20,102 nucleotides of DNA, taken from assembly GCA_964592375.1 (NCBI GenBank), contig CAZQDP010000044.1, forward strand, positions 1 through 20,102. The letters run 5' to 3'. Made by a program: the position numbers and the translations under genes. Below are positions 1 through 8,279 of this stretch, piece after piece. The notes below the pieces were generated by a model, which was given only the letters and a program-made list of their open reading frames with translations, ran no database searches and had not been told where the DNA came from. Numbering within the stretch: the first letter of the stretch is position 1; every line of letters begins with the position of its first letter. Origin of the DNA: CAZQDP01 sp964592375. GTDB taxonomy: Bacteria > Bacillota > Clostridia > RUG12999.

Positions 1-299
1 AGGCCGATGTTAATGGCGTTGCGGTAAAATATTCTAGCAAAGCTTTTGGCGATGACACAATCAATGCCGGACTCTTTAATGGCAATCGGGGCATGCTCAC
101 GAGAGGAGCCACAGCCGAAGTTAAAGCCTCCCACCATGATATCACCCTTTTTTACTCTGCTGATAAAGGTTTTATCAATATCCTCCATACAATGTGCGGC
201 AAGCTCTTTTGCATCGGAGGTATTTAAATATCTTGCAGGGATAATGACATCTGTATCCACATTATCGCCGTATTTGATGACAGATCCTTTTAATTTCAT
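1..299 (-). CDS. leuD: 3-isopropylmalate dehydratase small subunit (partial, C-terminus beyond window)
   Basis: Small (swivel-domain) subunit of isopropylmalate isomerase, which works with LeuC to isomerise 2-isopropylmalate, and here probably also citramalate, in the cytoplasm. The first 99 codons are visible. They begin MKLKGSVIKYGDNVDTDVII and contain the family motifs DTDVIIPARYLN and GGFNFGCGSSREHAP, the substrate-recognition loop of the short LeuD type (about 160-165 residues), so roughly the last 40% is missing. The ATG at 299 is preceded by GGAAAGGA about 11 nt upstream. It lies 40 nt after leuC in the same direction and is the last visible gene of the ilv-cim-leu operon; leuB would be expected next, beyond the left edge. 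Confidence 0.93.
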   Translation of the reverse strand, partial: MKLKGSVIKYGDNVDTDVIIPARYLNTSDAKELAAHCMEDIDKTFISRVKKGDIMVGGFNFGCGSSREHAPIAIKESGIDCVIAKSFARIFYRNAINIG

Positions 300-339
300 C
301 TTCAATCATTCCTTTCCGATTATATGCTCACTTATCGAG

Positions 340-1599
340 TTAGTCGTCTGATGGCTGAGCAATTTTTCCTGCCAAAGCAGAAGCTGCTGCAACCGCGGGA
401 CTTGCCAGGTAGACCTCGCTCTCCACATCCCCCATACGCCCCACAAAGTTACGGTTGGTGGTGGCCACTGCCCGTTCTCCTTTTGCAAGGATACCCATAT
501 GACCACCGAGGTATGGGCCACAGGTGGGAGTGGATACGGCGCATCCGGCTTCGACAAATATTTTAAAGAGGCCCATTTCCATCGCATCCAAATAAATCTT
601 TTGCGTTGCCGGGATGATGATGGTGCGCACACCTTTTGCAACTTTTTTACCCTTTAGTATTTCCGCGGCAATCACCAAATCCTCTAAACGTCCGTTGGTG
701 CAAGAGCCGATGACCACTTGGTCAATCTTCACATCGCCGGCTTCTTCCACGGTTTTTGTGTTATCCGGCAGATGAGGGAAGGCAACCGTTGGTTTGATGG
801 AGGACATATCGATGTGATAGACCTTATCGTACTCGGCATCTGCATCTGCGCGGTATATAACGGGCGCTTTGCCGCCATGAGCAGAAATAAATTCCAAAGT
901 CTTTTCATCCACATCGAAAATGCCATTTTTTGCACCTGCTTCAATGGCCATATTCGCCATGCACAGCCGATCGCTTACGGACAGATGTGCAAGACCGCTG
1001 CCGGTGAACTCCATGGATTGATACAGTGCGCCGTCCACACCGATCATTCCGATAATATGCAAGATAACATCCTTGCCCGATACCCACTTTTGTGGTTTTC
1101 CCTCCAGTACAAACTGGATGGCAGAAGGTACCTTAAACCATGCTACGCCTGTTGCCATGCCGCAGGCCATATCGGTAGAACCCACACCGGTGGAAAATGC
1201 ACCGAGGGCACCATAGGTACAGGTATGGGAGTCTGCACCGATAACAAGATCACCGGCAACAACCAACCCTTTTTCGGGTAGCAGCGCATGCTCCACGCCC
1301 ATTTCGCCTACATCAAAAAAGTTTTCAATATCCATTTCTCCTGCAAATTCACGAATGAACTTGCACTGAGCGGCGGCTTTAATATCCTTGTTGGGAGTAA
1401 AATGGTCCATTACAAGAGATATTTTTTTCTTATCAAAAACACTGCTCCTACCAATTTTCTTAAATTCATTTATCGCAACCGGCGTGGTGATATCGTTACC
1501 AAGAACCATATCCAGCCTTGCCAAAATCAGCTGCCCGGCAGCGACTTCCTTTTGGCCGCTATGGGCTGCTAAGATTTTTTGGGACATTGTCATAGCCAT
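340..1599 (-). CDS. leuC: 3-isopropylmalate dehydratase large subunit (Cys-to-Tyr at a cluster-ligand position)
   Basis: Large, aconitase-fold subunit of isopropylmalate/citramalate isomerase, of the short archaeal/clostridial type (about 419 residues). Visible landmarks are GADSHTCTYGALGAFSTGVG, the first cluster-ligand motif VIGSCTNGR (Cys300), NRNFVGRMG and SPAVAAASA near the C-terminus. The second ligand motif reads TCGPYLGGHMG. Cys360 is present, but the partner Cys two residues on, which in this family ligates the [4Fe-4S] cluster as CxxC, is Tyr363 (codon 513-511), so activity is uncertain. An upstream ATG at 1608 touches the Shine-Dalgarno AAGGAGG (1615-1609). The ATG at 1599, 9 nt from it, is the better start and removes three residues. 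It lies 24 nt after cimA in the same operon. Confidence 0.92.
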   Translation of the reverse strand: MAMTMSQKILAAHSGQKEVAAGQLILARLDMVLGNDITTPVAINEFKKIGRSSVFDKKKISLVMDHFTPNKDIKAAAQCKFIREFAGEMDIENFFDVGEMGVEHALLPEKGLVVAGDLVIGADSHTCTYGALGAFSTGVGSTDMACGMATGVAWFKVPSAIQFVLEGKPQKWVSGKDVILHIIGMIGVDGALYQSMEFTGSGLAHLSVSDRLCMANMAIEAGAKNGIFDVDEKTLEFISAHGGKAPVIYRADADAEYDKVYHIDMSSIKPTVAFPHLPDNTKTVEEAGDVKIDQVVIGSCTNGRLEDLVIAAEILKGKKVAKGVRTIIIPATQKIYLDAMEMGLFKIFVEAGCAVSTPTCGPYLGGHMGILAKGERAVATTNRNFVGRMGDVESEVYLASPAVAAASALAGKIAQPSDD

Positions 1600-1623
1600 T
1601 ATAAGCATCCTCCTTATTGTTTT

Positions 1624-3183
1624 TTACGTGTTCAGTTTATGTTCGATAGAGTCCACTAGGGCAATCCAGCTCGCCTCGATAATATCCGTTGCAACCCCGA
1701 TGGTGCTCCATACAGTTTCGCCATCGCTGGATTCAATCAGCACCCTTACCTTCGCACCCGTAGCTTGTTCGGTATCTAGCACACGCACTTTATAATCTGT
1801 TAAATGCACCCTTTCCAGCTGAGGATAAAAAACAAGAAGCGCTTTGCGTAGAGCGTGGTCTAAGGCATGCACTGGGCCTTTGCCAATGGAAGCTGTGGTT
1901 TCTGTCATGCCATCCACCGCAATTCTGATCATGGCCGAAGAGGTTAAATCCCCATTGAGGGGAGGGAAGTCACCCGATGTTTTATACATCACAAGCTCAA
2001 AATGGGGAATGTACATTCCAAGTGTTTTTTTCACCAAAAGCTCAAAGCTTGCATCCGCCGCTTCAAACTGATAGCCGTAATGCTCCATTTCCTTGAGCTT
2101 TTCCAAAATCAGTGCCGTTTCGGGAGAGACTTTTGTGAGGTGGGGGGCGATATCCTTGATTTTTGCAAGGATTGTAGTTCTGCCGGACACCTCGGACATT
2201 AAAAATCTGCGTTTATTGCCAACAAGCTGTGGGTCAATATGTTCAAAGGAACGTGAAAGCTTATTTACACCGTCAATATGCATGCCACCCTTGTGTGCAA
2301 ATGCACTGCGGCCAATATACGGCCTGTCATTGTGAATGGTGATGTTGGAAATCTCAGCTACCTTTATTGATGTTTCCGAAAGGTGTTCCAGTCCGCCTTC
2401 AATGCAGGTATAGCCACGTTTTATTTGCAGATTTGGTATAATGGCACTCAGGTCCGCATTGCCGCATCGCTCGCCAAAGCCTACAAAGGTACCTTGAACC
2501 TGGACTGCGCCCGCATCCACTGCAAGCAGAGAGCTTGCCACAGCACAGCCAATGTCATTATGGCAGTGAATGCCGATGCGCACGTCAGGAAAACGCGCGA
2601 CAACAAGCTTCGTAATTTCATAAATATCCGTCGGGTATGCACCGCCGTTGGTATCGCACAGGCAAATGACATCTGCACCGCCTCGTGCGGCGGCATCCAG
2701 TGCAGTAAGCGAATATGCAGGGTTTGCGCGATAGCCATCGAAAAAATGCTCCGCATCAAAAATAACCTCTTTGCCGTGGCTTTTGAAAAATGCAATCGTA
2801 TCATAAATCAGCGCTAAGTTTTCCTCCAAGGATACATGCAAAATTTCAGTCACATGCAAATCCCATGATTTTCCGAATATGGACACCGCCTCGGTATTGG
2901 CGGCAAGCAAGGATAAGACCATCTCATCCTGCTCTGCCGACATGTTCTTTCTTCTTGTGCTTCCAAAAGCGCAGATTTTTGCGTTTTTGAGTTTGGAAGC
3001 GCCAAGCTTTTGAAAAAACTCAATATCCTTTGGGTTGGAACCGGGATTTCCGGCTTCAATATAGGAAACGCCAAAATCGTCCAGTGCGCTGACAATGCCA
3101 AGCTTATCTTGAATTGAAAAGGAAATTCCTTCGCCCTGCGCACCGTCTCTTAAAGTCGAATCAAATATTTCAAGCTTTTTCAC
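1624..3183 (-). CDS. cimA: (R)-citramalate synthase
   Basis: Condenses pyruvate with acetyl-CoA to (R)-citramalate, the first step of the threonine-independent isoleucine route. The protein is 519 residues. An N-terminal TIM barrel shows FDSTLRDGAQGEGISF (metal-binding Asp, catalytic Arg), YIEAGNPGSNPKDIEFF, the metal-binding HCHNDIG and GTFVGFGERCGNADL. A C-terminal LeuA-type dimerisation/feedback domain (about residues 390-515) contains ASIGKGPVHALDHALRKAL. Length and the GNPGSNPKDIEFF stretch fit the long citramalate synthase subfamily better than 2-isopropylmalate synthase or homocitrate synthase. Location between ilvD and leuCD supports this, since LeuCD can process citramalate. In-frame GTG (3192), TTG (3189) and GTG (3183) are possible starts; GGAG at 3195-3192 lies 8 nt before the GTG at 3183, which I prefer. 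Confidence 0.9.
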   Translation of the reverse strand: MKKLEIFDSTLRDGAQGEGISFSIQDKLGIVSALDDFGVSYIEAGNPGSNPKDIEFFQKLGASKLKNAKICAFGSTRRKNMSAEQDEMVLSLLAANTEAVSIFGKSWDLHVTEILHVSLEENLALIYDTIAFFKSHGKEVIFDAEHFFDGYRANPAYSLTALDAAARGGADVICLCDTNGGAYPTDIYEITKLVVARFPDVRIGIHCHNDIGCAVASSLLAVDAGAVQVQGTFVGFGERCGNADLSAIIPNLQIKRGYTCIEGGLEHLSETSIKVAEISNITIHNDRPYIGRSAFAHKGGMHIDGVNKLSRSFEHIDPQLVGNKRRFLMSEVSGRTTILAKIKDIAPHLTKVSPETALILEKLKEMEHYGYQFEAADASFELLVKKTLGMYIPHFELVMYKTSGDFPPLNGDLTSSAMIRIAVDGMTETTASIGKGPVHALDHALRKALLVFYPQLERVHLTDYKVRVLDTEQATGAKVRVLIESSDGETVWSTIGVATDIIEASWIALVDSIEHKLNT

Positions 3184-3217
3184 AGCCAACACTCCATTTC
3201 TTCTTAGTCTATTTCAT

Positions 3218-4876
3218 TTATAATACAACTGCCCCTTTGTCGGCCGAAGATACACTTTTGGCATATCTTTGTAGGTAGCCGGTAAGGTTCTGGCGGTCAG
3301 GTTTTGGCTGCACAGGGCGCATTTCAAGCTCCTGTGGGCTTATCTCTAAATTGATGATACCACTGGTGATATCGATAAAAATCATATCATTTTCCTGCAC
3401 TTTTGCAATGGGGCCGCCTGCTGCGGCTTCGGGAGAAATATGGCCGATGGAGGCACCTTTTGTTGCGCCTGAAAATCTTCCGTCTGTAATGAGTGCTACT
3501 TGCTTATCGAGACCCATGCCTGCAAGGGCAGAGGTAGCAGAAAGCATTTCACGCATGCCGGGACCACCTGCAGGGCCTTCAAAACGGATGACGACCACGT
3601 CGCCGGCCTTTATTTTACCTGCATAAATCGCCTCCATGGCTTCGGGTTCACTGTCAAACACCTTTGCAGGGCCGCGATGCTGCAGCATTTCGCTCGATAC
3701 CGCACTGCGCTTCACCACTCCGCCATTGGGGGCAAGAGAGCCGTATAAAATGGCAATGCCTCCTGCTTTGGAATATGGGTTTGAGATGGGACGAATGACA
3801 TTGGTATCTGTAATTTTGACGTTTGCTACATTTTTACCCACGGTTTTGCCGGTAACTGTTTTAGCATTTACATCCAAGAGTTTTGCACCGGCAAGCTGAG
3901 CCATCACCGCATATACGCCACCTGCATTGTATAAATCCTGCATATGATGGGGGCCGGCAGGAGCGAGGCGACACAAATTCGGGGTGCGATTGCTGATGTC
4001 GTTAATGGAATGCAAATCAAAATCAATTTGTGATTCATGGGCAATGGCCGCAAGATGAAGAATTGAATTAGAGGAGCAGCCCAGTGCCATGTCTACCGTG
4101 AGGGCATTTTGCAGTGCGGATGGGGTTATAATGTCAAGTGCAGTTATATTATTTTTGAGTAGCTGCATGATCTGCTGACCAGCGGACTTTGCAAGTCTTG
4201 TTCGATGGGCATATACCGCAGGAATGGTGCCGTTACCCGGCAGGGCAATACCCAAGGCTTCGCAGAGGCAGTTCATGGAATTTGCCGTAAACATACCGGA
4301 GCAGGAGCCACAGCCGGGGCAGGCGTTGTCTTCAATATAGCAAAGTGCCTCATCGTCAATATTGCCGGCCTTGTATGCGCCAACCGCTTCAAATACGCTA
4401 TTGAGGTCCAAGGACTTGCCCTCCCTATTTTGAAGAGAAAGCATGGGTCCGCCGGATACAAAGATGGAAGGCAAATTGAGCCTTGCGGCGGCCATGAGCA
4501 TGCCGGGAACGATTTTATCACAATTGGGAATAAAGACCAGTGCGTCAAAACAGTGGGCACGGACCATGCACTCGATACTGTCTGCAATCAGCTCACGGGT
4601 ACAAAGAGAGTATTTCATGCCGGTATGGCCCATGGCAATGCCATCGCACACGCCGATGACATTAAATTCAAGAGGCGTTCCGCCGTTCATTAAAACACCG
4701 TCTTTTACCGCTCTTGCTATTTGCTGTAAATGAATATGCCCCGGTACAATTTCATTAAACGAATTGACAATGCCAATGAGCGGCTTTTTGATCTGCTCAT
4801 CCAGTAGGCCCGAGGATTTTAGTAGGCTTCGATGGGGGCTATGCTCCACGCCTTTTTTTATGCTGTCACTTCTCAT
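3218..4876 (-). CDS. ilvD: dihydroxy-acid dehydratase
   Basis: Dehydrates 2,3-dihydroxy-isovalerate and 2,3-dihydroxy-3-methylvalerate to the 2-oxoacid precursors of valine and isoleucine. It is an Fe-S enzyme of the IlvD/Edd family. About 552 residues, the usual length. Visible motifs: SPHRSLLKSSGL, NSFNEIVPGHIHL, FIPNCDKIVPGML (first cluster Cys), CPGCGSCSGMFTANSMNC (second), GCSSNSILHL, and the C-terminal DGRFSGATKGASIGHISPEA. Three in-frame ATGs exist. The one at 4888 overlaps the ilvC stop as ATGA; the one at 4876 has GAGG 6 nt upstream (4886-4883) and gives the family-typical MRSDSIKKG start. Either way it is translationally coupled to ilvC. All expected Cys residues are present, in contrast to LeuC in the same operon. 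Confidence 0.96.
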   Translation of the reverse strand: MRSDSIKKGVEHSPHRSLLKSSGLLDEQIKKPLIGIVNSFNEIVPGHIHLQQIARAVKDGVLMNGGTPLEFNVIGVCDGIAMGHTGMKYSLCTRELIADSIECMVRAHCFDALVFIPNCDKIVPGMLMAAARLNLPSIFVSGGPMLSLQNREGKSLDLNSVFEAVGAYKAGNIDDEALCYIEDNACPGCGSCSGMFTANSMNCLCEALGIALPGNGTIPAVYAHRTRLAKSAGQQIMQLLKNNITALDIITPSALQNALTVDMALGCSSNSILHLAAIAHESQIDFDLHSINDISNRTPNLCRLAPAGPHHMQDLYNAGGVYAVMAQLAGAKLLDVNAKTVTGKTVGKNVANVKITDTNVIRPISNPYSKAGGIAILYGSLAPNGGVVKRSAVSSEMLQHRGPAKVFDSEPEAMEAIYAGKIKAGDVVVIRFEGPAGGPGMREMLSATSALAGMGLDKQVALITDGRFSGATKGASIGHISPEAAAGGPIAKVQENDMIFIDITSGIINLEISPQELEMRPVQPKPDRQNLTGYLQRYAKSVSSADKGAVVL

Positions 4877-4884
4877 TGCCATCC

Positions 4885-5877
4885 TCATTTCTTCTGCCAG
4901 CTCATCTGACTCCTCAGCTCTTTGCCGACCTTTTCTACAAGATGTTCTTTTTCCAGGCGTCTTTTTGAACTGAAATAGGGGCGGTTTGCTTGGTTTTCAA
5001 GAATCCAGTTGCGTGCAAAGGTGCCATCCTGGATTTCGCCCAGTACTTTTTTCATTTCCTTCTTGGTGTCCTCCGTTATAATGCGGTTGCCGACTGTATA
5101 ATCGCCGTATTCCGCAGTATCACTGATGGAATAACGCATATAATCAAGGCCGCCTTGTACCACAAGGTCGATAATCAACTTCATTTCATGCACACATTCA
5201 AAATATGCATTTTCCGGATTGTAGCCTGCTTCAACAAGGGTTTCAAAGCCTGCTTTCATCAGTGCCGAAACGCCGCCGCAAAGCACGGCTTGCTCACCGA
5301 ATAAATCTGTTTCCGTTTCTTCTCTAAAAGTAGTTTCCAAAATGCCGGCTCTGGCGCCGCCAATACCTGCCGCATAAGCGAGGGCGGTATCCTTTGCTTT
5401 GCCGGTGGCATCTTGATATACGGCGATGAGGCAAGGAACGCCTCTGCCTTCTTCATACTGGCTGCGTACAGTATGTCCCGGGCCTTTGGGCGCAATCATT
5501 ACCACGTCTACATCCGCAGGAGGGACGACTTGACCATAGTGAATATTGAAACCATGAGCAAAGGCAAGGGTCATTCCTGCACGAAGGTAGGGGGCAATTT
5601 CTGCTTTATAGATGGCGCCTTGCAACTCGTCATTGACAAGAATCATCACCATATCGCTTGCCGCTACCGCTTCTGCGGTGTGCATGGCGCGAAGACCTGC
5701 CGCTTTTGCTTTTTCAATTGATTTTGAACCTTCATACAAACCGACGATCACATTTACACCACTATTAAATAGATTGAGTGCATGAGCATGACCCTGACTA
5801 CCATAACCGATGACCGCAACGGTTTTCCCTTTCAAATTTTCCAAATTACAATCCTTTTCATAATAAAGCTGTGCCAT
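4885..5877 (-). CDS. ilvC: ketol-acid reductoisomerase, class I
   Basis: Isomerises and reduces acetolactate and acetohydroxybutyrate in the third common step of valine/isoleucine synthesis. At 330 residues it is the short class I form. The N-terminal Rossmann domain has GYGSQGHAHALNL (residues 25-37), and the knotted C-terminal domain has ETDLFGEQAVLCGG with the Mg2+-binding Asp and Glu, then YSISDTAEYGDY. The loop after the second beta strand reads GLYEGSKS: residue 48 is Tyr where most class I enzymes carry an Arg that contacts the NADPH 2'-phosphate, so NADH use is possible. The start has AGAGGAG 9 nt upstream. The 71-nt gap to ilvN holds only this ribosome binding site and AT-rich DNA. 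Confidence 0.96.
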   Translation of the reverse strand: MAQLYYEKDCNLENLKGKTVAVIGYGSQGHAHALNLFNSGVNVIVGLYEGSKSIEKAKAAGLRAMHTAEAVAASDMVMILVNDELQGAIYKAEIAPYLRAGMTLAFAHGFNIHYGQVVPPADVDVVMIAPKGPGHTVRSQYEEGRGVPCLIAVYQDATGKAKDTALAYAAGIGGARAGILETTFREETETDLFGEQAVLCGGVSALMKAGFETLVEAGYNPENAYFECVHEMKLIIDLVVQGGLDYMRYSISDTAEYGDYTVGNRIITEDTKKEMKKVLGEIQDGTFARNWILENQANRPYFSSKRRLEKEHLVEKVGKELRSQMSWQKK

Positions 5878-5948
5878 TTTGCATTTCTCCTCTTATATTT
5901 ATTTTGATATCTTTAAAAACCTAATATGGGATAAGTCATACGATCCTT

Positions 5949-6449
5949 TTATAGATGAAGACTGTCTTTGCCTCTGCCAAGGGCAGTAGCACCGGTACGA
6001 CTGAGCTCAATAATGCCATAGGGGCGAATATATTCAAAAAACGCATTCAGCTTGGATTGGTTTCCCGTGATTTCTACGCTTAGAGAATCGGTGGTAAAAT
6101 CCACTACCTTGCCTCTAAATACATTTACTGCCTCTAATATTTCTCCACGTTTATTCTTTTCAGCTACGATTTTAACAAGCGCAAGCTCTCGAATAACGGA
6201 GTTGCCAATTTCCATTAGTTCAATGGATTTCACATCATAGAGCTTTGAAATTTGCTTGACAATCTGCTCCTTGATATATTCATCTCCAGTGGTGACGATT
6301 GTCATTCTGGAAAACTGCGGATTTTCCGTTTCTCCCACAGACAAAGAGTCTATATTAAAGCCTCGCCTTGAGAAAAGCCCGGATACGCGCGTGAGTACAC
6401 CGAAATGGTTGGATACCAGCATGGAAATAATAAATTGCTTTTCCTTCAT
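5949..6449 (-). CDS. ilvN: acetolactate synthase small (regulatory) subunit
   Basis: Regulatory subunit that activates the IlvB catalytic subunit and normally confers valine feedback inhibition. The 166 residues fit the usual 160-175. An N-terminal ACT domain spans about residues 4-78, with FGVLTRVSGLFSRRGFNIDSL, followed by the C-terminal ALS_ss domain (IRELALVKIVA, FTTDSLSVEITG). The Asn and Gly residues that line the valine pocket in characterised homologues (N-x-x-G near the start, RRGFNI) are retained, so valine sensitivity is plausible. The usual N-x-P-G is N-H-F-G. AGGAGGT lies 7 nt before the ATG, and the ilvB stop TAG sits inside this ribosome binding site, so the two subunits are coupled. 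Confidence 0.95.
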   Translation of the reverse strand: MKEKQFIISMLVSNHFGVLTRVSGLFSRRGFNIDSLSVGETENPQFSRMTIVTTGDEYIKEQIVKQISKLYDVKSIELMEIGNSVIRELALVKIVAEKNKRGEILEAVNVFRGKVVDFTTDSLSVEITGNQSKLNAFFEYIRPYGIIELSRTGATALGRGKDSLHL

Positions 6450-6461
6450 TTATCGCACCTC

Positions 6462-8120
6462 CTACTTTAGTATAATATTATGAATGGATCCGCCCGGCGG
6501 AATCATAGGATACACCATTTCATCACAGCCGATTTCGCAGTCAACCAATACCGGCCCCTTTTGTGCAAATACTTCCTCAAATATAGCCTTCATATCATCA
6601 TGTGCGCCAATTCGATATCCCTTTGCACCAAAAGCTTCTGCCAGCTTCACAAAATCCGTCTTGCGTGATAGCGAGGTTTGAGAGTACCTTTTGCCAAAGA
6701 ACAGGGTCTGCCATTGACGAACCATTCCGAGCACTTGATTGTTCATCACTACAATGACAAGGGGCAAATCATTTGATACGGCGGTAGCAAGCTCATTTAA
6801 ATTCATATGAAAGCTGCCATCACCCGTGAAAAGAACCGTTTTTTTGCGGCCGGTGCCAATACAAGATCCAATGGCTGCACCCATGCCAAAGCCCATTGTC
6901 CCAAGCCCGCCCGAAGTGATATGTGTTCTGGGTTGCATAAATTTATAATACTGCGCAATCCACATTTGATGCTGACCTACGTCGGTTGCAACCGGTCCGT
7001 CATCCGGCATCATGGAGCGCACGGTATTGATAATGGCAAGAGGAGTGACGTCGCAAGTAGACATGTTGCTTTCATTATCCGAATGGTTTTTCAGATAAGC
7101 CACACGTTCATGCCACAGTTTGTGTTCCTGCTGCGAGATGGCGGCAATCAAATCTGTTAAGAGCGTTTTAATATTACCAGACAGGCCAGTATACGTAGGA
7201 ATGTTTTTGCCAATCTCCGCCGGGTCGATATCTAAATGAAGAATTTTGGAGTTTTTTGCAAACTCCGCTTTGTTGCCCGTTGCACGGTCACTAAATCTTG
7301 AACCGATGGCAATGAGAAGGTCGGACTCCGACATCGCCTTGGTGGAGGCATATTGGCCGTGCATACCCGTCATTCCCAAAAAACCGGGGTAGTCATTTGG
7401 GACGGAGGACAGCCCCATCATACTGGTGCCGATGGGAGCGTCGATTTTCTTTGCAAAGTGCAAAAGCTCTTGCGATGCTCCAGAGAGCAGTACGCCGCCT
7501 CCTGCATAAATAAAGGGTCTCTCTGAAGACATTATCAGCTCTGCAACCGCTTGCAACGCTTCCTTACTCGCTGTAATATATGGGAATTTTTCTACCGGTG
7601 CCTGTGCCACATAATCACATTCGGATTGTTGTACATCCTTTGGAATATCAATTAAAACAGGGCCGGGGCGACCGGATATTGCAATCTGAAAGGCTTCACG
7701 TATGGTATCTGCAAGTTCTGTTACATCTTTGACAATATAATTGTGCTTTGTAATAGGCATTGTAATTCCAAGTACATCCACTTCCTGAAAGCTGTCCCTC
7801 CCCAAAAGCGTGGTGGGGACATTGCCGGTAATGGCCACAAGGGGAGAAGAGTCCAAATAGGCATTGGCAATCCCCGTTACAAGGTTGGTAGCACCGGGGC
7901 CGGAGGTGGCAATTACAACGCCGGGCTTACCGGTTGTGCGTGCATAGCCATCTGCCGCATGGGCTGCGCCTTGTTCATGGCTGGTGATATAGTGCGTGAT
8001 ACGGTCGCTGTGTTTGTAAAGCTCATCGTATATATTTAGCACCATGCCTCCCGGGAACCCAAATACGGTTTCAACGCCTTGCTCAATTAAAGTTTCAATT
8101 ACAATTCGTGCTCCTGTCAT
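6462..8120 (-). CDS. ilvB: acetolactate synthase large (catalytic) subunit
   Basis: ThDP-dependent enzyme condensing two pyruvates to acetolactate, or pyruvate and 2-oxobutyrate to acetohydroxybutyrate. About 552 residues with the normal three domains: a PYR domain containing the catalytic Glu in TSHEQGAAHAADGYAR and the ATSGPGATN motif; a central FAD-binding domain; and a C-terminal PP domain with GDGSFHMNLNEL and VVMNNQ forming the ThDP/Mg2+ signature. VLGMVRQWQTLFF and the C-terminal MIPPGG are typical of AHAS rather than other pyruvate-ThDP enzymes. It is the first structural gene of the operon, 73-79 nt after the attenuator terminator. AAGGAGG at 8136-8130 is only 3 nt from an ATG at 8126 but 9 nt from the ATG at 8120, so 8120 is preferred. 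Confidence 0.97.
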   Translation of the reverse strand: MTGARIVIETLIEQGVETVFGFPGGMVLNIYDELYKHSDRITHYITSHEQGAAHAADGYARTTGKPGVVIATSGPGATNLVTGIANAYLDSSPLVAITGNVPTTLLGRDSFQEVDVLGITMPITKHNYIVKDVTELADTIREAFQIAISGRPGPVLIDIPKDVQQSECDYVAQAPVEKFPYITASKEALQAVAELIMSSERPFIYAGGGVLLSGASQELLHFAKKIDAPIGTSMMGLSSVPNDYPGFLGMTGMHGQYASTKAMSESDLLIAIGSRFSDRATGNKAEFAKNSKILHLDIDPAEIGKNIPTYTGLSGNIKTLLTDLIAAISQQEHKLWHERVAYLKNHSDNESNMSTCDVTPLAIINTVRSMMPDDGPVATDVGQHQMWIAQYYKFMQPRTHITSGGLGTMGFGMGAAIGSCIGTGRKKTVLFTGDGSFHMNLNELATAVSNDLPLVIVVMNNQVLGMVRQWQTLFFGKRYSQTSLSRKTDFVKLAEAFGAKGYRIGAHDDMKAIFEEVFAQKGPVLVDCEIGCDEMVYPMIPPGGSIHNIILK

Positions 8121-8129
8121 TTTCATATA

Positions 8130-8136
8130 CCTCCTT
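8130..8136 (-). promoter_or_regulatory. ribosome binding site deciding the ilvB start
   Basis: A perfect AAGGAGG on the minus strand. It is 3 nt from the ATG at 8126 (too close) and 9 nt from the in-frame ATG at 8120 (ideal), which argues for a protein two residues shorter than the longest reading frame. Confidence 0.8.
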
Positions 8137-8193
8137 GCTCATTTTTGCTTGGTGAGTTATGATTTGTTTTACCTCTTGGATATGAAAGTAAAT

Positions 8194-8223
8194 AAAAAGC
8201 CTGCGGTGAGTTTCACCACAGGC
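8194..8223 (-). terminator. intrinsic terminator of the ilv leader (attenuator, helix 3:4)
   Basis: On the minus strand GCCTGTGGTGA (8223-8213) pairs with TCACCGCAGGC (8209-8199) in an 11-bp stem with one G-U pair and a 3-nt loop, followed at once by TTTTT (8198-8194). It stands between the leader peptide and ilvB in the operon's own direction, with a strong promoter upstream. It therefore can only act as a conditional terminator of the ilv operon, not as the end of another gene. The 5' arm also takes part in an alternative helix. Confidence 0.92.
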
Positions 8224-8279
8224 AGTCGCTTTATCTTTCGAAAAGTTTACATAAAGGCTGTTCTGTTTGCAGTGAAACT
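8209..8279 (-). promoter_or_regulatory. ilv antiterminator helix (2:3), exclusive with the terminator
   Basis: On the minus-strand RNA, AGUUUCACUGCA (8279-8268, inside the leader reading frame) can form a continuous 12-bp helix, including two G-U pairs, with UGUGGUGAAACU (8220-8209). The latter covers most of the 5' arm and the loop of the terminator, so the two structures cannot coexist. A competing 7-bp helix between UUUGCAG (8357-8351) and CUGCAAA (8272-8266) would sequester the same upstream segment (helix 1:2). Pairings are read directly; the switching behaviour is inferred by analogy with enterobacterial ilv and trp attenuators. Confidence 0.75.

Noticed and set aside
718..1281. 187-codon plus-strand frame opposite leuC, and similar long frames opposite ilvD, ilvB and the aro genes
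   Set aside because: All lie antisense to genes with full sets of family motifs, lack ribosome binding sites, and have compositions expected of shadow frames.
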